In this document: one piece after another, positions 1-8,864 of the stretch | Position numbering within the stretch: position 1 is the stretch's first letter | How the letters are laid out: each line of letters starts with the position of its first letter | DNA from: JALYGY01 sp963800975 | GTDB lineage: Bacteria > Actinomycetota > Rubrobacteria > Rubrobacterales > Rubrobacteraceae | Direction: 5' to 3' | DNA: 64,000 bases | Assembly (NCBI GenBank): GCA_963800975.1 | Contig: CAWDDB010000014.1 | Location: 372,001-436,000 of the forward strand | The notes under the pieces: generated by a model | What the model was told of the DNA's origin: nothing | The model's input: only the letters and a program-made list of their open reading frames with translations | The model's database searches: none | Position numbers and translations under genes: made by a program

Positions 1-717
1 TTCGAGGTCGTGGAGGAGGCATTGCCTTCCATGAACCTCTGGAGCACCGCCGGGCCATTCACCGATACCAACGTCCTGGCCGGCGGCATGTCCACCTCGG
101 GGGCGCTCACGGAATGGGTCAAGAAGATCTCCGGCGACCTTTCCTTCGAGGAGCTGACCAGGGAGGCTTCGGAGGTCGCCGCCGGCTCGGACGGGCTAGT
201 CGTCCTGCCTTACTTCTCGGGCGAGCGCAACCCCATCAGCGACCCTAACGCGCGGGGTGTGATCTGCGGCCTCACCTTGAGCCACACCCGCGGGCACCTG
301 TACCGGGCGATGCTCGAGGCGACTGCCTTCGGGATACGACACCTCCTGGAGGCGGTACGCGACGCAGGCGGCAAGGCCAGGCGGCTGGTCGCGGTCGGCG
401 GCGGGACCAAGGGCGGGCTGTGGACCCAGATCGTCTCGGACGTCGTGGGCAAGCCCCAGGAGCTTCCAGAGCAGACCATCGGGGCCTGCTACGGGGACGC
501 GCTCATGGCCGGCATCGCCGCCGAAGTTGTGAGCCCCGACACCGACTGGACTTCCATCGCCAGGACCGTCGAGCCTGACCCGGATAACCGCGAGGTCTAC
601 GACGAGCTCTACGCCGTCTACACGGATCTCTACCCGGCCACCAGGCCCATGGCCCACACGCTGGCCGAGGTGCAACAACAGGGCGACCTCCTGAAACAGG
701 ATTCGACCGTCGGCTAG
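1..717 (+). CDS. FGGY-family carbohydrate kinase, C-terminal part (5' end outside window)
   Basis: The reading frame is open from base 1 with no start, so only the last ~238 residues of a ~500-residue FGGY kinase are present. These enzymes phosphorylate open-chain sugars or polyols with ATP in the cytoplasm. The visible part is the C-terminal actin-like lobe: a PYFSGERNP loop, the LSHTRGHLYRAMLEATAF helix and the ATP-binding GGGTKGGLW segment typical of xylulokinase relatives. It opens the polyol region and converges with the next gene, sharing four bases at the two stop codons. The substrate cannot be read from this half; xylulose, ribulose or another polyol is possible. Confidence 0.9.
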   Translation, partial: FEVVEEALPSMNLWSTAGPFTDTNVLAGGMSTSGALTEWVKKISGDLSFEELTREASEVAAGSDGLVVLPYFSGERNPISDPNARGVICGLTLSHTRGHLYRAMLEATAFGIRHLLEAVRDAGGKARRLVAVGGGTKGGLWTQIVSDVVGKPQELPEQTIGACYGDALMAGIAAEVVSPDTDWTSIARTVEPDPDNREVYDELYAVYTDLYPATRPMAHTLAEVQQQGDLLKQDSTVG

Positions 718-1535
718 CGCACGGCCGTGAGGCCGCCGTCCACGACCAGCTGCGAGCCGGTCATCCAGTCCGACGCGGAGGAGGAGAGGTATACCACCGC
801 GGAGGAGACGTCCACCTCTTCTCCGAAGCGGCCGACCGGCATCTTCTCCAGCGCGCGCTCGCGCACGCCGGGGTGGTCCCACGTCTGCCTGCCCATAGGC
901 GTCATCACGATCGCGGGGCAGATCGCGTTCACCTGGATGTTGTGCGGCCCCAGCTCGAGCGCTAGCGTCTTGGTCAACGTGATGAGGCCACCCTTGGAGG
1001 CGCAATAGGCGGCGTGCTCTGGGACCCCGATCAGGCCGGCCGTGGAGGCGATGTTGACGATCTTGCCTCCCCTCCCCGCCGCGACCATGGCCCTGGCGAC
1101 GGTCTGGGCGAGAAAGAAGGGCGCCTTCAGGTTGACGTCGAGCTGCAGGTCCCACTCCTCTTCGGTCACGTCGAGGACGGACTCGAGCGCGACCGTGCCG
1201 GCGTTGTTTAGCAGCACGTCCAAGCCGCCCATTGCTTCGACGGCGGCCTCGCCCAACCGCACGACGTCGGCCACCTCGGCCAGGTCGGCTGCCATGGTCT
1301 CGGCGCGCCTGCCGTGGGCGCGCACCGCATCGGCGCAGTCCGCCAGCTCTTCCTCGTCGCGGCCCGTGAGGAACACGTCCGCCCCGGCGTGCGCCAGCGC
1401 GACCGCGGCGTGCCGTCCCAGACCCTTCGTGGCGCCCGTGACGAGCGCCTTCTTGCCGGCCAGGCTAAAGGACGGCAGGTTGTCTTTCCCGTTAGCGTCC
1501 TTGGGCCCATCCGCCCGCTCCAGACCTTCTTCCAC
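714..1535 (-). CDS. Short-chain dehydrogenase/reductase (SDR)
   Basis: NAD(P)-dependent classical SDR of 273 residues. It has the cofactor loop TGATKGLG (33-40), NNAG (110-113), a catalytic Ser near 164 and the YxxxK pair Tyr177/Lys181. The open frame reaches further upstream, but the GTG at 1535 has an AGGGAGGAG ribosome site just before it, and this start removes an unlikely extension. Relatives oxidise sugar alcohols or reduce keto-gluconates and 3-oxoacyl groups. Its setting among FGGY kinases and an RpiB-like isomerase argues for a polyol or ketose substrate, which is inference. It is transcribed away from the rpiB-like gene and against the partial kinase. Confidence 0.9.
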   Translation of the reverse strand: MEEGLERADGPKDANGKDNLPSFSLAGKKALVTGATKGLGRHAAVALAHAGADVFLTGRDEEELADCADAVRAHGRRAETMAADLAEVADVVRLGEAAVEAMGGLDVLLNNAGTVALESVLDVTEEEWDLQLDVNLKAPFFLAQTVARAMVAAGRGGKIVNIASTAGLIGVPEHAAYCASKGGLITLTKTLALELGPHNIQVNAICPAIVMTPMGRQTWDHPGVRERALEKMPVGRFGEEVDVSSAVVYLSSSASDWMTGSQLVVDGGLTAVR

Positions 1536-1772
1536 CTTCTCCTCCCTTAATCGAACGCGCTCGCACATCATAGAGGCTGCGCCAGGCCGAGGCGCCGCGT
1601 TTATGCAGAACCGTGGGACAGGATCCCGAAAAGCTCGGCGGCGGTGTTTTTCGCGCCCGCCAGCGGGGTATTACTGCGACGAACGGCGATCTGGGTCGAC
1701 CGAGATCCAACGGTAACGCGGAACTAGTGCCAGGCCGGCAGGCTTTCCGGCTCACCAGGGAGGGACGGACAG

Positions 1773-2291
1773 ATGGACAGAGGGTACGTGATGGCGGTTG
1801 GAACCGACGACGCGGGCGTGAACCTCAAGAACTTCATCAGGGACAGGCTGCAAGAGGACCCGCGGGTCGAGGAGGTTCGCGACTTCGGCGTGGCCGACGC
1901 GAGCGACAAGACGGAGTACCCGATCATCTGCATCCAGGCCGCGGAGGCCGTCGCCCGCGGGGAGGTCGACAGGGCCGTGCTCTTCGGCGGGACGGGCCTG
2001 GGCGAGGCGATATCCGCCAACAAGGTGAAAGGGGTGCGCGCCGCTGTGGCCCACGACCCCTACTCGATCGAGCGGTCCATCCTCTCCAACAACTGCCAGG
2101 TACTGTGCCTGGGAGAACGCGTCATAGCCCCCGAGCTGGCCGACCGCATAGTCAGCCAGTGGCTGGGCTACGAGTTCGACACCTCGTCACCGTCGGCCCA
2201 GAAGGTGAGCCTCATAACGGAGTACGAGGAGCGCGGCAGCCTGCAGGAGCAGCCAGAGACCCAGGACCCCGGGGACAGGCATCAGGCCTAG
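1773..2291 (+). CDS. RpiB/LacAB-family sugar-phosphate isomerase, Glu-type
   Basis: A 172-residue protein of the ribose-5-phosphate isomerase B family, which interconverts aldose- and ketose-phosphates. The active-site strand reads FGGTGLGEAISANK (71-84). Classical RpiB has Cys in the CGTG loop; here that position is Gly, and Glu78 sits where mycobacterial RpiB is known to use a catalytic Glu. An AGGGAGGGACGG site precedes the ATG at 1773. The family also includes tetrulose-phosphate isomerases of erythritol and threitol catabolism, so ribose-5-P, erythrulose-4-P or allose-6-P are all possible substrates. The tail after residue ~150 is polar and rich in Glu, Gln and Asp. Confidence 0.9.
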   Translation: MDRGYVMAVGTDDAGVNLKNFIRDRLQEDPRVEEVRDFGVADASDKTEYPIICIQAAEAVARGEVDRAVLFGGTGLGEAISANKVKGVRAAVAHDPYSIERSILSNNCQVLCLGERVIAPELADRIVSQWLGYEFDTSSPSAQKVSLITEYEERGSLQEQPETQDPGDRHQA

Positions 2292-2334
2292 GGCAGCAGC
2301 CTGAAGAAGGACGGGCAGTCTCGGGGTAGGGGCG

Positions 2335-3099
2335 TCAGTCCATCAACATCCCGCCGTTGACTTCGATCACCTCGCCAACGACGTAGCTTGCGTGCCGGGA
2401 GGCCAGGAATAGGACCGCCCCGACCACCTCTTCCGGCGTCCCCTCGCGCTTCAGCGGGATGCCTTGCGCCGCTTCCTCCCGCTTTTCGTCGGTGGTGAAC
2501 TCGTCGTGGAACGGGGTATCGATCCGTCCCGGCGCGACCGCGTTGACCAGTATGCCGTCGGAGACCAGCTCCCTGGCCATGGCCCGGGTCAGGGTGCTGA
2601 CGCCGCCCTTGGCGGTCGAGTAGGCGACGGAGCTGGGGCTGCCGCCGTTCCTGGCCGAGACGGAGGACATGTTTATGATCCGCCCGCCGCCCTGGCCCTT
2701 CATCATGGGCAACACGGCCTGGGAGCACAGGAACACGGACTTCAGGTTCACGTCCATGATGCGATCCCAGGCTTCCTCGGTCATCTCCGCCAGCGTGATC
2801 CTCTCGACCATCGAACCGGCGTTGTTCACCAGGATGTCCACGCGGCCGTACCGATCCTCGACCTCACCGGCCATCCTTCGGACGTCCTCGGAGTCGGTCA
2901 CGTCCCCCTTCAGGAGGAAGGCTTCCCCGCCCTGCGCCTCTACCTGCTCCGCCACCTCCCTGGCATCGTCCTCGCTGCTGTTGTAGTGCACGACCACGTC
3001 GCAGCCCTGTCCGGCGAGGCCGATGCTGACCGCCCGGCCTATCCCCTTGCTGCTCCCGGTTACCCAGGCAACCCGTCCCCGCAAGTCCTCGCTGTTCAA
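2335..3099 (-). CDS. Short-chain dehydrogenase/reductase, FabG-like
   Basis: Classical SDR of 254 residues: TGSSKGIG (14-21), NNAG (92-95), Ser146, Tyr160 and Lys164 form the expected cofactor and catalytic set, ending in a VNGGMLMD tail typical of FabG-like enzymes. I place the start at TTG 3099, preceded by GGAGGGGG; the TTG overlaps the TGA of the upstream dehydrogenase as TTGA, so the two are translationally coupled. FabG-like sequence does not imply fatty-acid synthesis here; with a zinc alcohol dehydrogenase partner and neighbouring kinases, a role in oxidising a polyol is more likely. A GTAGGGGCG nonamer directly abuts its stop codon at 2326-2334. Confidence 0.9.
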   Translation of the reverse strand: MNSEDLRGRVAWVTGSSKGIGRAVSIGLAGQGCDVVVHYNSSEDDAREVAEQVEAQGGEAFLLKGDVTDSEDVRRMAGEVEDRYGRVDILVNNAGSMVERITLAEMTEEAWDRIMDVNLKSVFLCSQAVLPMMKGQGGGRIINMSSVSARNGGSPSSVAYSTAKGGVSTLTRAMARELVSDGILVNAVAPGRIDTPFHDEFTTDEKREEAAQGIPLKREGTPEEVVGAVLFLASRHASYVVGEVIEVNGGMLMD

Positions 3100-4142
3100 G
3101 ACGACGCCCCCTCCGGAGGCCGTATCTCGTACTTGATGCCCTCCTGGCGACCATGGCTCTCGAGCGCCTCCACCACCTCCTCGAGCGGCCTGACCCCAGA
3201 GATAAACGGCTCGGGGTCGACCCGCCCACTCTTTAGCAGGTCGAAGGCCACCTGGACGGTGTAGGGGGTGTGGTGGAAGATGCCCCTGATCGTGAGCTGC
3301 GAGTAGTGCAGGAGGACCGTGTCCACCTGCATCGTGGTCCCTGACGGCGCCCCGCCAAAGAGGGTGACGTCCCCGCCCTTGCGGGCCATCTGAAGGGCCT
3401 CCTCCCACGTCTCGGGTAGCCCCACGGCCTCGACGACCACGTCCGCCCCGCGCGCTTCGGGGGTCCACTCCCTGACGGCCTCTATAGCGTCAGTTCCCTC
3501 GGCCACCCGCACGGTCTCCTCGGCGCCCAGCTCACGGGCGACCTCGAGCCTGCCCTCGCTCATGTCGGCGCACAGGACCCTGGCGCCGCGCTCGGTGGCC
3601 AGGCGGACGAACATCAAGCCGATCTGGCCGGCCCCGATCACCGCCACGGTGTCCCCGGTCGCGATGGGCGTCCGCACCACCCCGTGCACGGCGCAGGCCA
3701 GCGGCTCGAGCAGCGCGGCGCGGCTGAACTCCACCCCTTCCGGAATCTCGTAGAGGTTCTGCTCCACTATGCGGGCTGGCACCACTATGTACTCCGCGAA
3801 GGCCCCGTTCAAGAACTCCAGGTTCTCGCACATCGACTGGTCCCCGACCTTGCAGTAGTAGCAGCGGTTGCACGGCGCGGAGTTGGCCGCGACGACCCTC
3901 GTGCCGGTTGGCCAGCCCTCGACCCCGCTCCCGACCGCCTCGACGGTCCCGCCAAACTCGTGGCCGAAGGGCGATGGGGTCTGCTTGATCAGGGTCGGAT
4001 GACCCCGCCTGTAGGTCTTGACGTCGGTGCCGCAGGTCAAAGCCGCGCCTATGTGGACGAGCACCTCACCAGGCACCGGCTCAGGCGCCGGGACGTCCTC
4101 CATCCTGACGTCGCCCGGCTCGTAGAACATCGCCGCTCTCAT
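3096..4142 (-). CDS. Zinc-dependent alcohol/polyol dehydrogenase (MDR family)
   Basis: A 348-residue medium-chain dehydrogenase that oxidises a secondary alcohol with NAD(P). Catalytic zinc ligands are recognisable as Cys37 (TCGTD) and His61-Glu62 (GHEFGG). The structural zinc loop has four Cys, CNRCYYCKVGDQSMC (91-105), and the Rossmann loop is GAGQIG. The start at ATG 4142 gives MRAAMFYEPG, the usual beginning of the family; upstream in-frame codons to 4271 are non-homologous. It is first of a two-gene unit with the SDR and diverges from the FGGY kinase across ~196 bases. Sorbitol, xylitol, threonine and tagatonate dehydrogenases are relatives; the substrate is not identifiable. Confidence 0.92.
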   Translation of the reverse strand: MRAAMFYEPGDVRMEDVPAPEPVPGEVLVHIGAALTCGTDVKTYRRGHPTLIKQTPSPFGHEFGGTVEAVGSGVEGWPTGTRVVAANSAPCNRCYYCKVGDQSMCENLEFLNGAFAEYIVVPARIVEQNLYEIPEGVEFSRAALLEPLACAVHGVVRTPIATGDTVAVIGAGQIGLMFVRLATERGARVLCADMSEGRLEVARELGAEETVRVAEGTDAIEAVREWTPEARGADVVVEAVGLPETWEEALQMARKGGDVTLFGGAPSGTTMQVDTVLLHYSQLTIRGIFHHTPYTVQVAFDLLKSGRVDPEPFISGVRPLEEVVEALESHGRQEGIKYEIRPPEGASS

Positions 4143-4338
4143 AAATCTTGCCCCCCAACTACTGGCGTACAGAATCGCTATTTTCCACCGCGCACCATAG
4201 AACAAACCACCCCGACTGCCGAACTGGCGCCGGTCATCCGGCCTGATATAGTTGCCCGAGGCGGGAAACACGGGAGGGGTAACAAGATGAAGGTCGCGCG
4301 CAAGGCTATCGCGGGATGCTCGGAGATATTGACGTCCG

Positions 4339-5887
4339 ATGCTTCGGGGCTCTGTTGAAGTGGCTTCGGCAGACTACGTCATCGGGATAGACTGCTCGAC
4401 CACCGCCACGAAGGCCGTGGTTTGGGACAGCGAGGGGAACGCCGTCGCCGAGGGGCGAGAGACCTTCGACCTCTCCAGCCCGCAGCCCGACTGGGGCGAG
4501 CAGAACGCCGAGGACTGGTGGGAGTCGACGAAGACCGCCATCAGGCGCGCCGCGCAGGTTGTCGACACCTCCAGGATCGGGGCGATCGGCATCACCCACC
4601 AGCGCGAGACCTTCGTCTGCCTCAACGAAGATGACCACCCGATACGCCCGGCCATCCTCTGGCTCGACTCGCGCCCGCGCGAGCAGGTCGCGAGGTACGG
4701 CTCGGAAGAGATCCACAGGATAACGGGCAAGACGCCAAACCCGACGGTTGGCTTCTACAAGATGCTCTGGCTCAAAGAGAACGAACCGGGGACGTTGGAT
4801 CGGGCCGCGAAGGTCGTGGACGTGCACGCGTACCTGGTGCACCGCATGACGGGCCACTGGCGCACCTCGTGGGCGACGGCGGACCCGTTGGGGCTGGTGG
4901 ACATGGAGAGCTTCGAGTGGTCGGAGGAGCTGCTGGGGATGGTGGGCCTGGGCCGCGAGCAGATGTGCGACCTCTACCCCCCGGGCGACGTGATCGGGGA
5001 GCTGGATGAGGGCATCGCCCGTGAGGTTCGGACTCCCGGCGGGGCTGCCCATCGTTAGCGGGGTGGGCGACGGGCAGGCCGCCGGCCTCGGCGCGAACAT
5101 CACCGAGCCGGGCCGCGCCTACCTCAATCTTGGCACGGCCGTGGTATCGGGAACGTACAGCGAGCGCTACTCGTGGGGGGACGAGTACAGGGTGCTCTCT
5201 GGCCCCATCCCGAGGACCTACACCCTGGAGACGCTGCTGGCCTCGGGCACGCACACGGTGAGCTGGTTCGTGGAGAAGTTCGCTGGCGTGAACGCGAAGG
5301 AGCTCGGGCTCGACCTCTCGACCGAGCAGATCCTGGAGGCAGCCGCGGCCCAGCTCGGGCCCGGCTCCGGGGGCCTGCTCGCGGTCCCCTACTGGAACAA
5401 CGCCTCGACCCCGTACTGGGACCTCGCGGCGCGCGGCATCATGCTCGGCTGGACCGGCGCGCACGGCAAGGCCCACGCCTACAGGGCCATCCTCGAGGGG
5501 ATCGCTTTCGAGCAGCGGCTTATGACGGACGCGGCGGAGAGCGGGCTGGAGAAGCCCGTCGAGCATGTCCTGGCCCTGGGCGGTGGCTCCAACAGCCAGC
5601 TGTGGTGCCAGATCATCGCGGACGTTATGCGGCGTCCGGTCTCGGTCACGCGCGAGCCCGAGAGCACCTGCCTGGGGGCGGGGATGCTCGCCGCGGCCGC
5701 GGTCGGGGTGCACGAAGGCATCAGGGAGGCGGCCGACGCGATGTCCGGCACGTCCGCCCGCTTCGAGCCGGACGAGGAGCGGTCGGCGACCTACGACCGG
5801 CTCTACAACGACGTGTACAGGGAGATCTACCCGGCCCTGAGGCCGCTCTTCCCGAAGCTCTCCGACGCGTTGAAGGCACAAAGGTAG
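4339..5887 (+). CDS. FGGY-family kinase, interrupted by a single-base frameshift
   Basis: Two consecutive frames make one FGGY kinase. Bases 4339-5058 encode the N-lobe (VIGIDCSTTATK, ITHQRETFVCL, WLDSRP); bases from about 5030 to 5887 in the next frame encode the C-lobe (GVGDGQAAGLG, GTAVVSG, ALGGGSNSQLW). Removing one T from GTTCGG near 5032 joins them as REVGLPAGLPIV, exactly the family sequence, so the frame contains one extra base. This is either a recent inactivation or a sequence error. The start is uncertain: ATG 4339 has no close ribosome site and an in-frame GTG at 4360 is an alternative. The QRET motif recalls glycerol and xylulose kinases. Confidence 0.85.
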
Positions 5888-5939
5888 GTTTCGGGCTCAG
5901 GCTGTGCAGGTGGTGGCATGGGCCGCCTTGCGCGTAGAC

Positions 5940-5986
5940 GTAGGGGCGGTTCGCGAACCGCCCCTACGTGAGCGAACCGCCCCTAC
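5940..5986. repeat. 28-bp perfect palindrome plus half-unit overlapping a stop codon
   Basis: Bases 5940-5967 are a perfect palindrome with 14-base arms (left arm GTAGGGGCGGTTCG). After three bases a second copy of the right arm, GCGAACCGCCCCTAC, follows at 5972-5986. The CTA inside that half-unit (5983-5985) is the TAG stop of the minus-strand GpsA-like gene. The hairpin could terminate the convergent transcripts of the kinase and GpsA-like genes. Related elements occur at 15821, 23123 and 28027. Confidence 0.9.
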
Positions 5987-7041
5987 GACTCGCCCCCGAA
6001 GAACTCGTCCCACGGAATCTGCAGCGGCCGGTCCTGCACGACGACCTCGTGCAGGTGCCGCATCAACGGGAAGTCCGTGGGCTCGATGGTTCCGCGCTCG
6101 GTGAGCTCGGCCACTGCCCCGCCCACGACCTCGATGGCCGCCGCCCCTTCGAGCGTGATCCCCGACATCTTCTCTCTCGCCTCAGAGAAGCGCAGGCCAC
6201 TGCCGACGAGCCGGCCGACGCGCACGTTGCGCCCGCCCGTGCTCGTCACGTACATATCGCCGACGCCCGCCAGCCCGTAGGTTGTCTCGGAACGCCCGCC
6301 GAGCAGGCGGACCATCTCTCCGAGCTCCACGGCAGCCTGGCCGAACAGAGCCGCCTCGTAGTCGTGGTTGCGGTCGGGGCTATCGGCCTCGCCGGCGCCG
6401 TCCAGGACGCCCTCGGCGAAACCTACGCCGAGCGCGTAGCAGTTCTTCAAGGCGGCGCACGCCTCGACGCCGACGAAATCCGAGGACGTCCAGACGTGGT
6501 AGTCGTCGGTGCGGAAGGTCTCGGCGAGACGTTCCAGCGCGTCCTCGTCGCGCCCGGTAAAGACCACGCAGGTGTCGCGACGCGCCGCGACCTCGCCGGC
6601 TATCGAGGGGCCGGCGACGGCGGACCACGAGACGCTCTCGCGCAGGTCGGGCGACGCCTGCTCGGCCAGTACGTCGGGCAGGATGCGCAGGTCGCCGCTC
6701 TCGGACGCCTCCATCCCCTTGGTTATGGAGATCACCATCATGCCCGGCTCTAGAAGTTCCGCCAGCTTCTCGCCGGCCCAGCGCACTCCGAAGGAGTTGA
6801 CGCCGCTCATGGCGACCTCGGCCCCCTCGAAGGCGGCCTCGGCCTCCTCGAGCTGGTAGGCGCTAACCGTCCCGGGGATCTCGCGGTCCAGACCGGGATG
6901 CACCCGCGTGGCCTGGATGCTTTCGATGATCTCCCGGTCCAGGTGGGTGCCGACCAGCCTTACCTCGTGCCCGTTCTCCGACAGGGGGATCGTCAGCGCC
7001 GAAGCCATCACGCCGGCCCCCAGGATGCTCACGGTCGTCAA
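5983..7041 (-). CDS. NAD(P)-dependent glycerol-3-phosphate dehydrogenase-like protein
   Basis: A 352-residue GpsA-family enzyme, which interconverts dihydroxyacetone phosphate and sn-glycerol 3-phosphate. The N-terminal Rossmann loop is LGAGVMASAL, with Ala in place of the usual glycine. The catalytic lysine lies in AALKNCYALGVG, and the C-domain carries GLAGVGDMYVTSTGGRN. The start is TTG 7041 with GGGAGG about ten bases upstream; GTG 7032 is an alternative. It is the last gene of a four-gene unit after the ABC binding protein and permeases, unlike housekeeping gpsA, which usually sits with plsY or der. It may therefore act on another polyol phosphate. Its stop is supplied by the palindromic repeat. 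Confidence 0.85.
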   Translation of the reverse strand: MTTVSILGAGVMASALTIPLSENGHEVRLVGTHLDREIIESIQATRVHPGLDREIPGTVSAYQLEEAEAAFEGAEVAMSGVNSFGVRWAGEKLAELLEPGMMVISITKGMEASESGDLRILPDVLAEQASPDLRESVSWSAVAGPSIAGEVAARRDTCVVFTGRDEDALERLAETFRTDDYHVWTSSDFVGVEACAALKNCYALGVGFAEGVLDGAGEADSPDRNHDYEAALFGQAAVELGEMVRLLGGRSETTYGLAGVGDMYVTSTGGRNVRVGRLVGSGLRFSEAREKMSGITLEGAAAIEVVGGAVAELTERGTIEPTDFPLMRHLHEVVVQDRPLQIPWDEFFGGES

Positions 7042-7092
7042 TGTTCTCTATCCTCCCAGCGCGGTTCGTTGGACGGGGTGCTTCGGGCGGCG

Positions 7093-7932
7093 CTACTCTC
7101 CGGTCACGGCGCCGAGCGTGAGGCCCTTGACCAGGTAGCGCCTCACGGCCAGCCCCACGAGGACCATCGGCAGCGCCACCACGGTCCCGATCGCCGTGAG
7201 CTGCCCCCAGTTCACCCCGGTCTGCGTGATCAGCTGCGAGGCGGCCACAGGTAGCGTCTGGCTTCCGGGCCCGGTGAACGTGACGGCGAAGGCGTAGTCG
7301 TTCCAGGAGAAGACCAGGCATAGGATCGCCGTGGTCACGATCCCCGGGGCGGTGAGCGGCAGCGCCACGCGCCAGAACGTCTGGAACCTCGTGGCCCCGT
7401 CGACCATCGCCGCCTCCTCCATGCCCTTCGGCAGGTCGGAGAAAAAGGCGTTCATGATCCAGATCGCGAACGGCAGGTTGAAGCTCAGGTAGGCGATGAT
7501 CAGGCCCCAGATCGAGTTGATCAGGTGCAAGAACGTGAACCCGACGTAAAGGGGCAGGATCACGGCCGCTATCGGGGCCATGCGCGTGCTGATGATCCAG
7601 AACGCCAGGTGGTGCTTGCCGCGCATGTTGACGCGGGCGAGCCCGTAGCCGGCGAAGCACCCGAGCGTCGTCGCGATGATGGTCGAGATGCCGGCCGCCA
7701 GGACGCTGCTGCGGAAGTAGGTTGTGAGGCTGTTGCCCCCGGAGACGAGGCTTATGTAGTTCTCGAGGGTTGGCTGGAACGCTATCAGGGGCGTGGTCGA
7801 GAGGACGTCGGGGAGCGACTTGAAAGAGGAGAGCAACATCCAGATCACAGGCACGAGCGTCCAGAGCAGCACGATTATAAGGAGCACGTACAGAAAGGCC
7901 CGTGTTCCAATTGCGCGCGCGGATCCGTTCAT
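7093..7932 (-). CDS. ABC sugar transporter permease (MalG-type)
   Basis: A 279-residue inner-membrane permease of a carbohydrate uptake (CUT1) ABC importer. About six membrane helices are visible, beginning with FLYVLLIIVLLWTLVPVIWM, and the ATPase-contact EAA loop reads EEAAMVDGATRFQTFWRVALP. The start ATG at 7932 overlaps the TGA of the partner permease as ATGA, so longer upstream readings are shadow sequence. The C-terminus VKGLTLGAVTGE follows the MalG pattern. No gene for the nucleotide-binding subunit is nearby, so a shared multi-sugar ATPase encoded elsewhere is expected. Confidence 0.93.
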   Translation of the reverse strand: MNGSARAIGTRAFLYVLLIIVLLWTLVPVIWMLLSSFKSLPDVLSTTPLIAFQPTLENYISLVSGGNSLTTYFRSSVLAAGISTIIATTLGCFAGYGLARVNMRGKHHLAFWIISTRMAPIAAVILPLYVGFTFLHLINSIWGLIIAYLSFNLPFAIWIMNAFFSDLPKGMEEAAMVDGATRFQTFWRVALPLTAPGIVTTAILCLVFSWNDYAFAVTFTGPGSQTLPVAASQLITQTGVNWGQLTAIGTVVALPMVLVGLAVRRYLVKGLTLGAVTGE

Positions 7933-8864
7933 CCTGCCAGCCCCCTCCTCCTCAGGATCCCGGTGAACAAGTTGGCGATCAAGATCGAGATGGCGAGCAT
8001 GACGAGGCCGATGGCCGCCGCGTACCCGAGCTGCAAGAACCGGAAGGCCACCTCGTAGAGCCGCATGGGGATGATCTTGGTGGCGTTCGCGGGCCCGCCG
8101 CCGGTAACCTGCCAGATGATGTCGAAGTAGCGCAGCGCGTCCATCGAGCGGATCAGGAGCGCCACCAGGATTATGCCGGAGATGGAGGGCAACACGATGT
8201 ACCACAGCCTCGTCCAGTACCCCGCCCCGTCGACCTTGGCCGCCTCGAGCACCTGCGGCTGCACGGAGACGAGCCCGGCTAGCGCGATCAGGGCGATGAG
8301 GGGCGTCCACTGCCACACGTCCATGAGCACGACCGCCACGAACGCCGACACGTCTCGCCCGAGGATGTTGCCCGAGTAGATGCCGCTCTCCTCGAGTATC
8401 CAGGAGTACAGGCCGTAGGTCGGGTTGACCAGGAACCGCCCGAGCAGCCCGACGATGACCGGCGCTATGAACATCGGGATCAGGATCAGGGAAAGAACCA
8501 GGTTCTTTCCCCAGACCACCTCGTGCACCAGCAGGGCTATCGCGACGCCCAGGATTATCTCCAGCCCTACGGTGGCCACGAAGTAGAGGATCATGGTTCC
8601 CCACCCTGCCCATACGCCGGGATCGGTCGCCATGCCCCCCCAGTTCTCGAGCCCCACCCATTCGGACCCGACGCCGCTGCCGCCGAGGAGCGTCACGTTG
8701 TTCAGGCTCATCCAGATTATGTAGATCAGGGGCAAAATGGAGATGGCGGCGAGGATCACCAGCGCCGGGAGCATCATCCGGCCCTCGAACGACAGGAGCC
8801 AGGAGCCGGCCCGCCGCCCGCCGTCCGGTTGTCGCCCTCCCTTGCCCGCGGGCTCAGACTGCAC
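7929..8864 (-). CDS. ABC sugar transporter permease (MalF-type)
   Basis: A 311-residue permease pairing with the adjacent MalG-type subunit. A polar ~28-residue N-terminus is followed by six hydrophobic helices; the EAA loop is EAAKVDGAGYWTRLWYIVLP, contacting the ATPase. Its ATG at 8864 lies 11 bases inside the end of the binding-protein gene, and its stop overlaps the next start, so the three transport genes are translationally coupled. The substrate, judged from context only, would be a polyol or polyol derivative. Confidence 0.93.
   Translation of the reverse strand: MQSEPAGKGGRQPDGGRRAGSWLLSFEGRMMLPALVILAAISILPLIYIIWMSLNNVTLLGGSGVGSEWVGLENWGGMATDPGVWAGWGTMILYFVATVGLEIILGVAIALLVHEVVWGKNLVLSLILIPMFIAPVIVGLLGRFLVNPTYGLYSWILEESGIYSGNILGRDVSAFVAVVLMDVWQWTPLIALIALAGLVSVQPQVLEAAKVDGAGYWTRLWYIVLPSISGIILVALLIRSMDALRYFDIIWQVTGGGPANATKIIPMRLYEVAFRFLQLGYAAAIGLVMLAISILIANLFTGILRRRGLAG

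Noticed and set aside
714..1571. Longer N-terminus of the SDR from ATG 1571
   Set aside because: The extra 12 codons contain the AGGGAGGAG ribosome site of GTG 1535 and match no SDR sequence.
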